NCBI GenBank assembly: GCA_015680685.1 | Contig: MNCI01004208.1 | Location: 24,989-88,988 of the forward strand | Direction: 5' to 3' | Source of the DNA: Gnetum montanum | Lineage: Eukaryota; Streptophyta; Gnetopsida; Gnetales; Gnetaceae | DNA length: 64,000 nucleotides | Part shown: positions 33,854-45,528 of the stretch, in pieces | How positions within the stretch are numbered: position 1 is the first letter of the stretch | How the letters are laid out: each line of letters opens with the position of its first letter | The notes under the pieces: model-generated | Told to the model about the DNA's origin: nothing | The model's database searches: none | What the model saw: the letters and a program-made list of their open reading frames with translations, nothing else | Made by a program: the position numbers and the translations under genes

Positions 33854-34898
33854 TGATGGGACGCGATATCGCAGCCGTCGTGATATTGCATCCCTCGCAA
33901 GATCGCGTATGCAATATTGCAGCCATTGTGATATCGCATCCCTCACGAGATCATGTATGCGATATCGCGGTGCATCATCATATCTATAAATAAGAGGCAG
34001 CTCTCCCTTGTTTCCTCATCCTACGCTAGACAGTAGGGAAACTCTAGCAGATTGATCACTCCAGAGATAGAATATTTTCCATGTGCCTGCAGCAGGAGTC
34101 TCAAAGTGAACGGATCTTTATTCGAGCAAACATTGTACCTGAACACAAGTTTGTGTACAACAATAAAGATGATATCGTGGTGCGTCGTCATATCTATAAA
34201 TAAGAGGTGTCTCTCCCTTGTTTCCTCATCCTAGGCTAGACAGTAGGGAATATCTGGCAGATTGATCGAGATAGAATATTTTCCATGTGCCCATAGTAGG
34301 AGTCCCAAAGTGAATGGATCTTTATTTGAACAGACATTGTACCTAAACACAAGTTTGTGTATGGCAATAAAGACAAGCTTCATGATAAAACTTGCAGTGC
34401 ATGGAATAGGCTAATTAGGATTTTCTTTACTATTATTTATTATCTGTTATTTACTGTTTTCTCTCTCAACCCTTCTCTCCTAGTTAGGTGCCTCAGTACG
34501 ACCACCTTGAGCATGTGCGTTACGCGTGGTGATCCCAGCAATGATTAGCGTTTGGTAACCATGGTTGCATCGGTTCAGGGTGTGTACAGTAAGTGGGAAC
34601 GGATGCTAATGCTGGGTAATTTAGACTTAGTTCATTAGCTAGAGTTAGTAATTAGTTTCTCAATCCTTCACCTTGTTAGCATAGGAGACATAAAACATAA
34701 AAACTATAAAAATCATATACCTCAAACTTACTTAACCATACACCATGACAACTACAAGTAAGTCTGGGAAGACAACAAATGATTAACCCTAAGTGTTCCA
34801 TGGGGCTTATAGGTACTTAGTCTATAGAGTTCAACCGGATCGCGCATGCTACGCTCGTATTCGTATGGTTGAGTGTAGGGGTATCTCGCCACTCATCA
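33854..34898 (+). repeat. 3' LTR of F1-b with internal duplication
   Basis: 1,045 bp, TGATGGGACGCGATATCGC...GCCACTCATCA. It is about 200 bp longer than the 5' LTR because of the tandem duplication at 33961-34373. Confidence 0.94.
33961..34373 (+). repeat. tandem duplication of U3-R segment (about 205-210 bp) in 3' LTR
   Basis: Unit 1 (33961-34170) and unit 2 (34171-about 34373) both start GATATCG.GGTGC and both contain the TATA box, the presumed start site and the AATAAA. The 5' LTR has a single copy. The duplication therefore arose after insertion, or in the 3' U3 during reverse transcription, and leaves two promoter cores in one LTR. Confidence 0.88.
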
Positions 34899-34903
34899 AC
34901 TAC
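34899..34903. repeat. target site duplication ACTAC (right, F1-b)
   Basis: Identical to 27478-27482. Confidence 0.92.
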
Positions 34904-37600
34904 CATAGGGCTTACCCATTCACTATCCACAATTGGATAAATGAATTCTACCTTTAGAAAGTTTTCCAAGTCTTGCTTGATTACCTCCTCGAGTTTAGGA
35001 TTAAGTCTTTGTTGAGGTTGGCATTTTGGTTTGATTGCAGGATTAGTCTATATCCTATGTTGGTAAATTCATGGATCAATTCCTATGATCTCATCATAAG
35101 ACCATGTGAATACTATGGGCCATTTTTTGAGCACTTCTAGTAGTTTCCTTTTTGTTCATTTTCTAGGTTGGCATTGATAATTACTGGCTTCTTGTTGCTT
35201 TGAAATGTATATTCTAATGTTGTTGGTAGGGCCTTCAATTCTAGTGGTTGTAGTTCAATTGTGTTTAGGATTTCTAAGTGTCCCTCATCGATTTCTTCCT
35301 CCTGATTGTTCTAAGGGTAAGAGTGTCTTTTTCTTAATTGTTCCAGCTTATCTATTTTTTCCATGCAGGTATTGATGGTTTATTCTTCTAGTTTGATGTA
35401 CTTATTAGGTTGGGTTTCTTCGGTGGTAATAAGCCACTGGGTGCCCTCGTGTTGGGTGGTTGTTGCATACAAGAAATTTTGCACACAACTTAATTTTTAC
35501 ACATTGATTGCATGCCTTAGTCCTTTTTCATTTAATGGCCCAAATTCTTTGCACACAATTGCACCCATGATCATTATATGCAATACATGGAACCCTTTGT
35601 CTGTGTATGATTCCAACTTCATCTTCCATGGAAATTTCCAAGGATAAATCATGAATTCTAAGCTTTGCATCCATGGTGCTAAGCTAACCTCTTCCCACGA
35701 GAATTGGGAACTTTACCATATTTTTCTCCACATGAATTACTAGAAAATCAGTGGGATAAGACCAGCCACTAATGGTGGTATTTACATCATCCACCTGTCC
35801 AAGTGGAACTTTGATTGATTGGTCTACAAGCTCTAAATGAATGTTACTTTTCTTTAGTGGTGGGAGGTTCCAGGCCTGGTAAATGTCTTGAGATATCTCA
35901 TTTACTCTAGATCTAGAATCTAATAGATCTTTGCATGGTTTTTTTCACTATTTGAAGATAGATCAAGGGACTTATTAGATTAGTTCTTTTCTATGAATGA
36001 GCCCCTACCTTGATCCAATGGGTTATTGTTTGTGTGAGAATGATAGTTGTGATGTTTGGACTTGATGAAGTTAGAATCTTAGTGCATTGGGAAGGACTTG
36101 ATGTGGATGGGATGGAGTTAGATGTGTTCCTCATTTGTTGAGTTTTCTTTGGGCTCATTTTGAGGAACAATCATTTCTTGGACTAAGACTCATAAGTAAC
36201 GTTCCTCTCATGTGTATTAACTACCCTTGTAGCACTTTTTGGTTGAGGTTGTGATGGTAAGTTTCCCTACATAATAGGAGGTGGAATTTGTGGCATAGGA
36301 CTAAAGTCTTGAGTAGTAGGTCCAGCTATTGGTGGATGCACATATAAGTTGGAATTGATCCTTGCTAGCATCAATCTATGGTAGTTTGCTGAATAGTATT
36401 GTGAGGTTTGAACATTTGCATGATCAAGTGAGAATGAATGTTGGACATAGTATCCATAAGGATTAGGTTATCGATATGGATACTATTGGTGTAGTGGTGG
36501 CATGGCCCATGATTGTGGTTGTTACCACTGCTAATGGTAGTCATCCTGCGGCTGTGGTAACACTCCACTAGGATAGTATGTTGGTTGAGGTTGTCGTTTG
36601 TAGTTACCTTGAGGATAAGGTAACTATTTGGGTATTTTATTTTGAATAAATCATGGGTTACGTGTGTATGCCCTAGTTTTTTACATATGTATCATGACTA
36701 GACAACATCCCTTAGGATGTTTGTACTGGCACATGGTGCAACCTTCATCATCTGTGGAGCTAGTTTCTAAGTACTAAGCTATTGAAGTAACTTTGCCCTT
36801 TTGTCCAAATTCCCTCTTCTTCTTTTTGTCTCTACCTCTATTGAGCACTTGTTCTGCTTTTTCCTCAACAATCTTTAATGTTGTACATCATTCATCTACT
36901 AAATCCCACATTTTCGCTACATGTGTTACTACATTGGCAATAGATTTCTAAATTGGTAGCATCTCTTTCCTGATGACTTGGTTCAAGGGTTGTTCCTCTT
37001 GGATATCACATACATGTGCATCTCTTTTTCAGATTGATGGATCCCTATTGTATTCTTCAGCTCATTCCCTTTTGCTAAGTTTCCCTTCTTCTTTTACCAC
37101 TTGATTGATGAGTCTTTAAATATGATGGATAGTTAATTCTAATACTTTTCCTTGGGCATAAACCCCAAGGGTCTCTCTTGTTTTACTTCTTAGCCCATTT
37201 ATGATGTGCCTTGGCTGTTCCTTTGATGAAAATCCATGGCCTGGGTATTTGTGTAACAGTGAGTAATATCTACCTATTGCTTCATCAAGGGTCTCATGAG
37301 TCCCTTGTTTCCAGTTCTAGATTTTCTTTCTTAGGTTTAACACTCATGAATATGTATGATATTTGTCATTAAAAATTTCAAGCATGGTATTGTAATGTTT
37401 GATGGATTCAGGTTCCAGTGACCTGTACCAACTTTTTGACTCCTTCCCAAGTGTCCTAGGAAACAACTTCAATTTTTGCTAATCACTCTCTATATTTTGA
37501 AGGGCATAGGCATTATGGAATACTTGAAGGTGATGTTGAGGATCAACGTTGTAACCTCCTTCAAATGAGGCATGCTATTCATATCTAACTATTTAAAATT
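34904..37600 (-). pseudogene. X1 RT start, protease and gag (5' part of gag-pol)
   Basis: Continues the X1 frame after F1-b. The RT N-terminal end reads YPI.DSEWVSPMVV at about 34940-34900, which joins VLKKKGKW at 27482. The protease lies at about 36000-35650, with its active site changed from DSG to DSR near 35905. A knuckle CTMCQYKHPKGCC is at about 36745-36705. The gag core is at about 37560-37200, with SWYRSLEPES and EIFNDKYHTYS. Similarity stops at about 37600 within gag, so the 5' end of X1, including its 5' LTR, has been deleted or lies elsewhere. Confidence 0.8.
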
Positions 37601-39349
37601 TGGCTATTCAAGCCAAATTTGCATCATTAAATAAATTCCAATTGATCTAAAATTTTACAGGCTTATAGAATGCAAAAAAAGCTTTCCAAGAAGCCCAAGA
37701 TCAACCCAAAACTCATCTAGATTACAAAGATATCACAACTACAAAATAATAAAAAAATTAGGTTTTTACAATTGAGCCTCCCACATCATTTGATAAAAAG
37801 GGCAGTTAAAAACATCTATAAAATAAAAAATTATTTTGAATCTTCTTATTTCAGAAAAACCAACAATCTAGAATAGTACAAGTAGTTGTTCTCTTAATCC
37901 AAACTTAGATTCATATATATAGGTGAATTATCTTCTCTATCTTCTTTTAATGTAGTAGAGTTTATCATCTTTTTATTTGAGCGACTTTAGTTATAATATT
38001 TTTATATAGAATTTTAGTTTTAGTTTCATAATATTGAGTCTTGGTTGTTGGTTAGATAGTTATTTCATATAGCATTGTACATGAAGGTGTTGAACTCAAA
38101 ACTCAATATTGATATATCTTTCCAGTAGCTATGTTGCCAATATAGAAACATGTTGATGTTATCTATTACCGAAAGATATTTTTATTAATTTATCTTTTCC
38201 ATCGATAATGTAATAGAGGCAATTTTATGTCATCCATCTTCACCACTATTAGTATCCTATCAAGTTAGAATGAACATTGTTCCAACATTTATCTTGCTAG
38301 AAAAAAGTCTTAATATTTCTTAACATTCCTGTAATTACTCCTATCACATTGTAGTTACTTTTATCATCATCTTTATTATGATNCATCTTTATAAGTATCT
38401 TATCAAGATAAGGTCAATTGTTCAAAATAGAAAAGTCCCACGTTATCCTTCCCTCCAATTCCCTTGTATTCAACTTTACATTCAGCTTCGTCATTCTTAT
38501 TAGTGTTCTATATTACGCTATCTATCACATCACCTCACACCGAATTCTATAATTGCCACCTTTGTTGTTATGTGATGAATGTGCGTTAGTAGAAATGTTA
38601 AGGATCACACAATCCAATTACTTTAATTGCCTTATACACCGACATCACTTTCACCTTTAAATACGATTTTTGAAGTCCCAATGGTGGCAAAAACGGTGCT
38701 AAGTTTTTGGTTAGTAGGCTTGGAAGGTTAGAAAAATGAGAAGCATTTTAACAAAAGTCGTTGGCTCTTTATTGCTTCATTCAATCTTGAAACAATACCC
38801 TCCTACACAAATAAAAATACTCATGTAAGGGTTATTGGAACTTAAGTTTAGAACCTTGAATAACTTTAATATAGGTATACTTTAAGATATACATAGTCAT
38901 GGTATTGTTCACTATAGTGTTATCTATAACTAAACTAACAATTCATTATTAATAATTACAAATGTGTCCTTTTGGTATTTTTTGAATTTCCAAATTTGTT
39001 AATCTTTTTCTAAATAAAAATATATATTATGATAAAAATTTCATCCACTATGTTTGTTCCATGTGCTTAACTATATTATGATATCATAATTGTCTAATAT
39101 ATGAAACTAAAACTGAAATATTTTTCTACGACCCTTTGGATCTATCATATTAAACCCAATAGAATCAAACTCATAACAATTAAGTGTGAAGCTAAATGTT
39201 ATGAGTTGAGCACTTTTTTATGCAAGAGTGAGGTTGGCGGTGGTGATGGAGTCTATCATGGTGTTTTAATAAACACGATGAAGCCATGTTTTGCACTACA
39301 AATGTTTTTTAATATTACTACAATTAAAATTAAAATTAAAATTAAGTGA
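37601..39349. other. AT-rich non-LTR island, part 1; nothing identified
   Basis: No similarity to the surrounding retroelement families is visible, nor any long convincing frame. It contains one ambiguous base (N) at 38383. An 82-codon frame at 39101-39349 has no recognisable motif and ends in a simple KIKIKIK run, so it is not called. This may be old host DNA or a decayed DNA transposon. Confidence 0.35.
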
Positions 39350-39610
39350 TTTTGTGAGTATCTTAAGTATAATCAATTTAAAACTAACATAAACAATATT
39401 AGAATCTTATCCTCAAATATTGAAAGCCATTTTCTGCCTAAGAATCTAGAGTATTGTTTTTAAGAATCACTAAGACTTACCAAATGAATATCTTAAGTTT
39501 AATCAATTTAAAACTAAGACTAATCTATTTTCTTCATAATAATATAGAATATTGTTTTTGGAAATCACTAAGAGTCACTTAAGTCTAATCAATTTAAAAG
39601 TAAGACTATG
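39350..39610. repeat. partial tandem repeat, about 2.3 units
   Basis: The segment TCTTAAGT.TAATCAATTTAAAA recurs at about 39361, 39490 and 39575. Each is followed by a related stretch containing AGAATATTGTTTTT and AATCACTAAGA. Unit length varies from about 90 to 130 bp through indels. Confidence 0.7.
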
Positions 39611-39657
39611 GCCTTATGTTCTTTCGGAATGGAGCATAAAGGTTTATTATTATTAAT

Positions 39658-39729
39658 TGAAGACACAAGGTATCAATCCCCATACCTCTCACATGGGGAG
39701 TAAGCACTCTACCATATGAGCTACTTCCC
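39658..39729 (-). tRNA. tRNA-Ala pseudogene
   Basis: On the minus strand this is a 72-nt cloverleaf very close to plant tRNA-Ala: GTAGCTCA.ATGGTAGAG (D arm and A box), a CTTAC/GTGAG anticodon stem, GAGAGGTA, and GGGGATTGATACC (T arm and B box). Nearly every CpG of the normal gene is TpG or CpA here. The anticodon loop reads TCCCCAT, so the Ala anticodon is lost, and one acceptor base is missing. Hence it is a pseudogene or a tRNA-derived repeat head. No A-rich SINE tail is obvious: 3' of it (towards 39650) is AATTAATAATAATAA. Confidence 0.75.
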
Positions 39730-39884
39730 TTACCTCATTGATTTGTAGATGTAACTCCCTAGGTGCAAGATCATGAGGAATATGATTTTGAAATCCTGAA
39801 CCATCATTTCTTATCAATAAGTTCACTACAAGCTTTATTACCAACAATAAATCATCTCGCTCCATGATTGTTATTGATTGTGAC

Positions 39885-40180
39885 TATAGTACCTACGATT
39901 TTGATAAGTTGGGTGCAAAGTAAAAAAAATGCTACAATAAAATTGTAGGGCATATTATGTTTTCATAGTCAATGGATGAAGTTGTTTCCCCTTTATGAAT
40001 GATTACCTAGGGAACAACTAGTATTGGAAAGTCATTTCTCATAGGTGTGCTTCGTAATGCTTTCATTAAATACTACCATGAAAAACATAATGCTTTACTT
40101 GTCATGGCACCCATAGGAGCTATGACATTTAACATTAACACAACAACCATTCATTCCAGTTTGAGCATTGGAATAGGTTA
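39885..40180 (+). pseudogene. PIF1-type helicase fragment
   Basis: The plus-strand frame has three to four stops and the following parts: YDFDKLGAK, KKCYNKIVGHIMF, PL.MIT.GTTSIGKSFL with a Walker A box at 40011-40034 (GTTSIGKS for the usual GTAGTGKS), then LLVMAPIGAMTFNINTTTIH at about 40101-40160. The last matches helicase motif Ia, APTGVAAFNI.G.TIH, of PIF1/Helitron-type helicases. The order and spacing (helix, P-loop, motif Ia) are right. It stops at about 40180 without later motifs, so only the N-terminal part of the helicase core survives. The wording resembles stand-alone PIF1-like or Helitron2-like helicases more than the usual plant Helitron (GYGGTGKT). The source cannot be decided here. 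Confidence 0.65.
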
Positions 40181-40358
40181 CTAAAAACTTTGTACAAATA
40201 ACATCTATTTACTTTTGCAAGCTTGGATTATTCATTATTCTATATGTACCATAAGCATGTTATTTAGCGTTATTTATGTGAAAAATCTCTATTGTTGTCA
40301 TCATCTAACATTTTGACACAAACATCCTGTCGACGGAGCTAACTGAAGATACTTCATC
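40181..40358. other. possible truncated LTR end
   Basis: The last bases ACTTCATCA, followed by a polypurine motif, imply a 3' LTR end on the minus strand, but no LTR body is recognised to the left. Either the LTR was deleted by a rearrangement or it has diverged beyond recognition. Confidence 0.35.
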
Positions 40359-40373
40359 ATACCCCCACAACTG
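40359..40373 (-). promoter_or_regulatory. polypurine tract of unit 1 (X2)
   Basis: TACCCCCACAACTGA on the plus strand. The following 200 bp match the sequence after the LTR at 46347-47191. Confidence 0.6.
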
Positions 40374-40582
40374 AATGAAACTCATCCTTGGGTTATTTAC
40401 AAAATAGGGAAGGTATAGAATTATTGACTGACACAAACATAACAAAACAAAACTAAGTGCCTAGGTGTACAGATTGACATTGATTACAAAATTGTGGTGT
40501 TCATGACACAAAATTGAACATCAAAACATGCCTAAAAAAATTGGACAAACATCCTCTAACAGAGTGAAGAATGTGGAAAAGA

Positions 40583-43450
40583 TTAGATGGTCCTAAGTAG
40601 TGGAGGTTCTTGATGTTCTGGAGGACCTTCTCTTATTTCAGGTGCATGCAGTGGTTAAGGCAGCTATGGTTGTCCTATTGTAGTTGTCGCTTTCGGTGAA
40701 AGGCAAAAGCCATCCAATAATGCCTTTATCTTTTCCTCATTTGTTCGGGGATGATTCATAGTCCACATGACATCACCAATGTGGGTTGGAATGAGGATAT
40801 CTCATGGAGAGGGCATTACTGGAAATAGCCCCTTCACATTAACAAACTAGGTAGTGAATTGCTTTCATTTAATATCAAATGCTCTAAATGTGTTTTGTAG
40901 CTCCTAGTAGTCATTCATCCTCTTGGCAAAGTTCTTGGTAGTTGGTCTTTAATTAGTGAACTTTTCTTTGAGAACATCGAGTTCTGTGTTTCCCACTACA
41001 AGCTTATGCTTGGTGTCCTTGTGGTGCTTGAACTCTGCCTCGTACAACAAATATGAGTTGGCCACTTATTTTTTCAATTTGGACAATAGTTGCCTAGCAA
41101 TCAGCATAGCCATATTTTCATATTGAAGATTGGAAAGATTCATGTATCCTATCATCTTCTTAATTTGCAATGCCTTCATGTAGATCTCCACTTTTTTGTA
41201 GGCATCTATCCCATCAAGGATAGGTGGCTAAATCTCTCTTCCTTACTAGAGTTGCTGGAGGGTCTCGTTTACTTTTGCCTTTGCTAACTAGATGTGTTTT
41301 TTATTAACTTATTTTTGTATACTAACCTGATCTCTATAATGATTTTTGACTCTCTTGAATTTAAGAGCCTCTAATTTCTAGGTGACTACTTCAATTGTAG
41401 TCTTATAGTGAAGAGAACAAACCTCCTCCATGGAGAGGTTCCTATTTTTCACTACCAATCTCCTCAGCTTAATGTTTACTTTGGCTAGCTACTCTTGTTG
41501 TTGATGGATGAAATATGCCATTTGCTATTTTTGTGCATCAACATTTCGTAGGTGATGATTCTATATTGTCAATTGTACATTCTCATTATGGGGCTAATGC
41601 AAGGACTTTTGAATTTTATGTTGAGTGGCCTTTGCCAAGGATCAATAGAAGACTAGTGTCTGCATCACTCCCTCAACCCCTTTCAAGATTATGTGAAGTT
41701 GTTCAAGATCTTCATCCTTTATCAGTGCCTAGTTGAGGAATGCAAGGTCAGTAATCTGGGCTCTTAGTTCAGTAACCTCTGTAGCCAAGTGTTCATTTAG
41801 CTCTTAGGTTGTTTTGAGTTGCCCCTCCAAAATGATGTTCTTGCCCCTTGCTTCCAACAACTCTAACTAGGGTGCAATTATGTTGTCTGGAAGGTTGAAG
41901 ACTTCTATAATTGATTACACAATTCCCACCAATTGATCCAGTAATTGGTCATGTTATGATGTGCTTAACTTTGATAGTTACTATCCCTATGAGTGTTTGC
42001 ACATCTTTAAGTGTATAGACATTTGGTATAGATGTTGTAGGTGCATTTAGAGATTTAAAAATGTTATCAACAACCACCTCTACTAGTGTCTCCTACCCCT
42101 TATGCTACACATCACCAAAATTGTTGCCTCCTCATCCTCCTCCAGGTACACTAAAAAAGTAGCAACATTCCTAGAGATTTTTGAGAATTGCTATTATTGT
42201 GAGAGGGATACTATCACCTCTCAGGCACTAGGATTTGATCTTGTAGGTGCCTACATTCTTTGGGCCGAAAAAATTGGTCCACCTCCCTTCATCTAGCTAA
42301 ATGTTTGAGCCACTTCATTCAAGTGACTCATCAATGGCCGGTACACAAATGGATCACCACCACTCATTCCTACTTGTTGCTCTTACTCACTCAAGATCCA
42401 TTCTCGAAATTCATGCAAACGTTGAGAAGTTACAATGATATTTGGCACTATTTGTTAAGTGGGTGGTGGAGGCAGTGGTTGCTACTCATCTGCTTGGATG
42501 ACTTTTGCAAGGAATTTGTCCTTCATCATCTCTGTCCAATTAGTGGATGGAGCATGTTGGACATTGTCATTTCTATAACAAGTTATCCCTCCCCTCTAAT
42601 ATAGTTTTTGAATGAGGCATGGAAAGGGAAGTGGCTTCCTTCCACGTTCATTCTCCTTAAAGCAATTTTCTATCTTAAGATAGATTAGCTATGGAAGGTT
42701 GACAAGGAGTCTACCACTTAGAGCGGCACATGCATAGGTAAAGAAGGTAGTGATCTTGCTTAGCATTACCATTGGATTAAGTTGAAAGGCTATAAACTTG
42801 TAGTAGAATCTCTTTGTCAGTGTGAGTGCATCATACTTCTTATGGTCGACACCATAACACCACTGTATCCATTATTTCATGATGTTGGGGTCTACTTGTA
42901 TTGGAATCTCAATAAGATTTGTCCCAATTTTTGGCAACCCAAGTGGCTTTGAAATGGCCTACATTGAGTAGGACACTGAAATATCCTTAATCTTGACCAT
43001 TGATCTAGGATGCTTGTTATTCTAAAATAAGAATGTCTCTCCCTTGTACCACTCCCCGTTAGAAGTGATGATGGGCCACATGTGAGAGGTCTTCAGTTGA
43101 TCTTATACTTCTTAAGGTGCTTGCTCCAAGAAAGAGCCATAATTGAACTCTTGGAACACTATTTTTAGAACCTCCTTTGATTTGATCTGCTTGAGGCAAA
43201 ATTTTATCAAGGTCACCTCAAGGTTTGCTTGTAGAGCTAGTGTCTCATCCCAATGGGATTGCTTTGTTGCTGCTACTTGTTTTGGAATCTAATGAGCAGA
43301 TTCCACTTTGGGCTCCTTCCTAAGAGCTCTCATAGAATATATTGTTGCTTGTTGTTCTTGGGCCTATTCTTGGTCCCTTCCCATTCATGGTTGTTTGTCC
43401 CATGGCTGTGATGGTCCTCCTTCCTATGTATGCTTCTCCTTTGATGTCAT
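40583..43450 (-). pseudogene. ORF X, unit 1 copy
   Basis: About 955 codons on the minus strand, from the ATG at 43450 (MTSKEKH) to the TAA at 40583-40585. It is longer than the X1 copy. Segments in order are: a Gln/Pro-rich N-terminus; LEVTLIKFCLKQIKSKEVLKIV; LKTSHMWPIITSNGEWYKG; VKIKDISVSYS; IPIQVDPNIMK; ALSGRLLVNLP; and LPFPCLIQKLY at about 42620. A Glu/Gln-rich, coiled-coil-like part follows, then a conserved tail TNEEKIKALLD that matches PRIKEEKLQALLN in X1. Stops are nearly all TAG or TGA at places where Gln, Trp or Arg fits. The middle is reminiscent of the Transposase_32 (putative plant transposon protein) domain. It is not an obvious envelope protein. Confidence 0.55.
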
Positions 43451-45528
43451 TTGTGGTCAGAGCACATCCAAGGATTAGTATATATAATGTGTAACTTATA
43501 ATGTTTTGATACCTCTTCTCGTTAGTTTGTTACACTTAGGCTAAGGTTGGACCATGGTAGATTAGTTATTTTATTATTATTTTATTAATTTCTAAGTTCA
43601 AAGTGTTGCCAGAGCTAGTTGGAAGTGTTTAAATTTTCTAATTTGATGTTTTTATGTTGGCTTATTTGTTAAACCTTTGTGGGAGTTAGAAATATTTTAG
43701 AAAATGTTTCTATCAAAAACTCAAAAAATTTAGGTTTGTGGCCCCCATGACTAAGAGCTAACCGTTGGTAGCTATAGGGTTGAGAAACTGGGTGATTTGG
43801 ACAAACAATTAGGAAGATATGACTTTTGGAAGGTTCTCAACTTTGAAAATTACAAAATCTCCTTTGGCATTTGAAAGGAAATGTGAAAAATTTGATGTGT
43901 GGGCACGTATATATATATATATATATATATATATACTATTTTTATGCCATGTCAACAAGATCCTGTATATGGGTCTTGTATACGTAGGGTTTGTCGATGA
44001 GTACTTGTTTACAAAGGTTGTAAGCAAAAATTTTCAACTTGAATTTGTCATAAAATACATGGAGTTTTCTGATGAAAGTGGGGTCCATGGAGTTCCATAA
44101 AAGCCAAGAACTTGATGAAATCATCGAAGAGGATTGTGAAAAGCTCAAACATTGAAAAATTGGGTGCAGAATTTATTCATTGAAGAAATTACCTTAAGGA
44201 GTGCACAGTTGAATGCATCAAATGGGTGCATGAAGCTTTGGATTGCACGAATGTCCAAGGATGAGGTACTTAACTAACCCAACCAAGAGATATGTAAGTG
44301 GGTCCTTCCCATATTAGGCACATGCCTTTTTTGCCCTTGCATAACCTCAACCTAAGGGCCTCATATGTGATTACTGGTTATGAAAGTTAAGGACCAAAAC
44401 CTGGAAGAATCTACCTAAGAATTTAGGCCCATTAAACCAAGACATCGAATAGGGACATGAACATCGACAGTGAGGTTAGTCATGGAAAGCATAGATGGAT
44501 GAGAGAGAAAGTGAAATGGAGTTCTTGATTAAGGTCATGCAAAGTTCCTTGTGAATTTTTGTGGTTAAATGACCTAATAAAATCCATCCTTAGTCTAGAC
44601 CAAAACCAACCACGTTCAATGACTTTGCATCACCACTCTAGAATTGGTCCATCTCCTTAAGATACAAGAGTGCTCCCATAGATCAATCACCATTCCTTAT
44701 AGAGAAGAAAAGAGAAGCAAGAAGTAAGAAAGAAAATCAGTTAGAGGGGATTTTCAGGCATGGGTAACATGTCTTTCTAGTCCCATAACTAGTGCTTGTA
44801 GCCCGTTATTCTATCTGAGGGGTGTGCTTTGAATTCCCATCATCATTTCATTTTTTTCATCATCATTTTTTGCTGTGTTTTTGTTTTTTATTTTTTTTAG
44901 ATGGGAACCACACCATGCAAAGACTTATTCAAGTTTCTATTATTGGTCAATATGGAATCATAAGAAATCCATGAAAACACTTATGCATCTAAGTAGAAGG
45001 GTACACAGAGTATTGAGTTCCCTTGAAGTCATACCCTTTTCAAACCCTTGAATCCTTTTCAAGTTTGGAAACTACCAAGGTCATAAGTTTGTTAAAGATT
45101 TACTTAATGGAAAGGGATCTCATACGTCCAAAACAAGGAAACCCATAGAGTTTTTGGATGGGTGGATGTTGTGGATTCACTGCCTATTCCATAAAAAATA
45201 AACCATGTCTTAGTTATTGGTACCAAAATTCAAAAATAGAAACCAAACATTAGCAATCAAAAATAATAAGTACAAAAAACCATTAATAATAGTTATAGCA
45301 TCACTATGTCCTTTTGACACAAAGCACTTTATTTGCATAAATTTAGAAAATCACACCCAAAACAAAGGAAATTATACAATAAAGTGTAAAATATTCAAGA
45401 AAAATCAAATGTATCAATGATGGTGTAAAACAAAAAATGATGTAAAATAGGAACAAGTATAAAAAAAAAGGTGTAACATAAACAAGGTGTAAAAAAAAAG
45501 TAGAAAAACTAAGGAGCCACGTAAATGA
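43451..45528 (-). other. unit 1 noncoding region between pol end and ORF X
   Basis: Includes a polypurine-like motif at 43740-43757 (GGCCCCCATGACTAAG), the (TA)n tract at 43907-43936, the GTGGGTCCTTCCC box near 44297, the CATAACTAGTGCTTGTAGCC box near 44786, a T-rich tract at 44850-44900, and a few GTAAAACAAAAA minisatellite units at 45420-45500. No supported gene. Confidence 0.6.
43907..43936 (-). promoter_or_regulatory. (TA)n tract, possible TATA of ORF X
   Basis: About 15 TA units, 457-486 bp upstream of the ORF X start. X1 has TATATATA at the same distance, and unit 2 has a shorter tract at about 51975-51990. It could be an expanded TATA box or a plain microsatellite. Confidence 0.35.

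Larger units (their letters stand above)
27483..34898 (+). mobile_element. F1-b: complete non-autonomous gag-protease element inserted in X1 RT
   Basis: 7,416 bp on the plus strand with perfect ACTAC target duplications, and the best preserved of the three F1 copies. The order is 5' LTR (848 bp), PBS, gag-protease frame, noncoding region, polypurine tract, 3' LTR (1,045 bp, enlarged by an internal duplication). It lacks RT, RNase H and integrase, with the same deletion junction as F1-a and F1-c. It lies inside the RT of X1, in the opposite orientation, so it is younger than X1. Confidence 0.93.

Noticed and set aside
39101-39349. 82-codon host protein gene
   Set aside because: No motif, AT-driven composition, and the end is a translated simple repeat (KIKIKIK).
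40583-43450. Stop codon reassignment or programmed readthrough in ORF X
   Set aside because: The other copy often has sense codons at the same places, and the same stop types occur in gag, pol and the tRNA decay pattern; ordinary mutation explains them.
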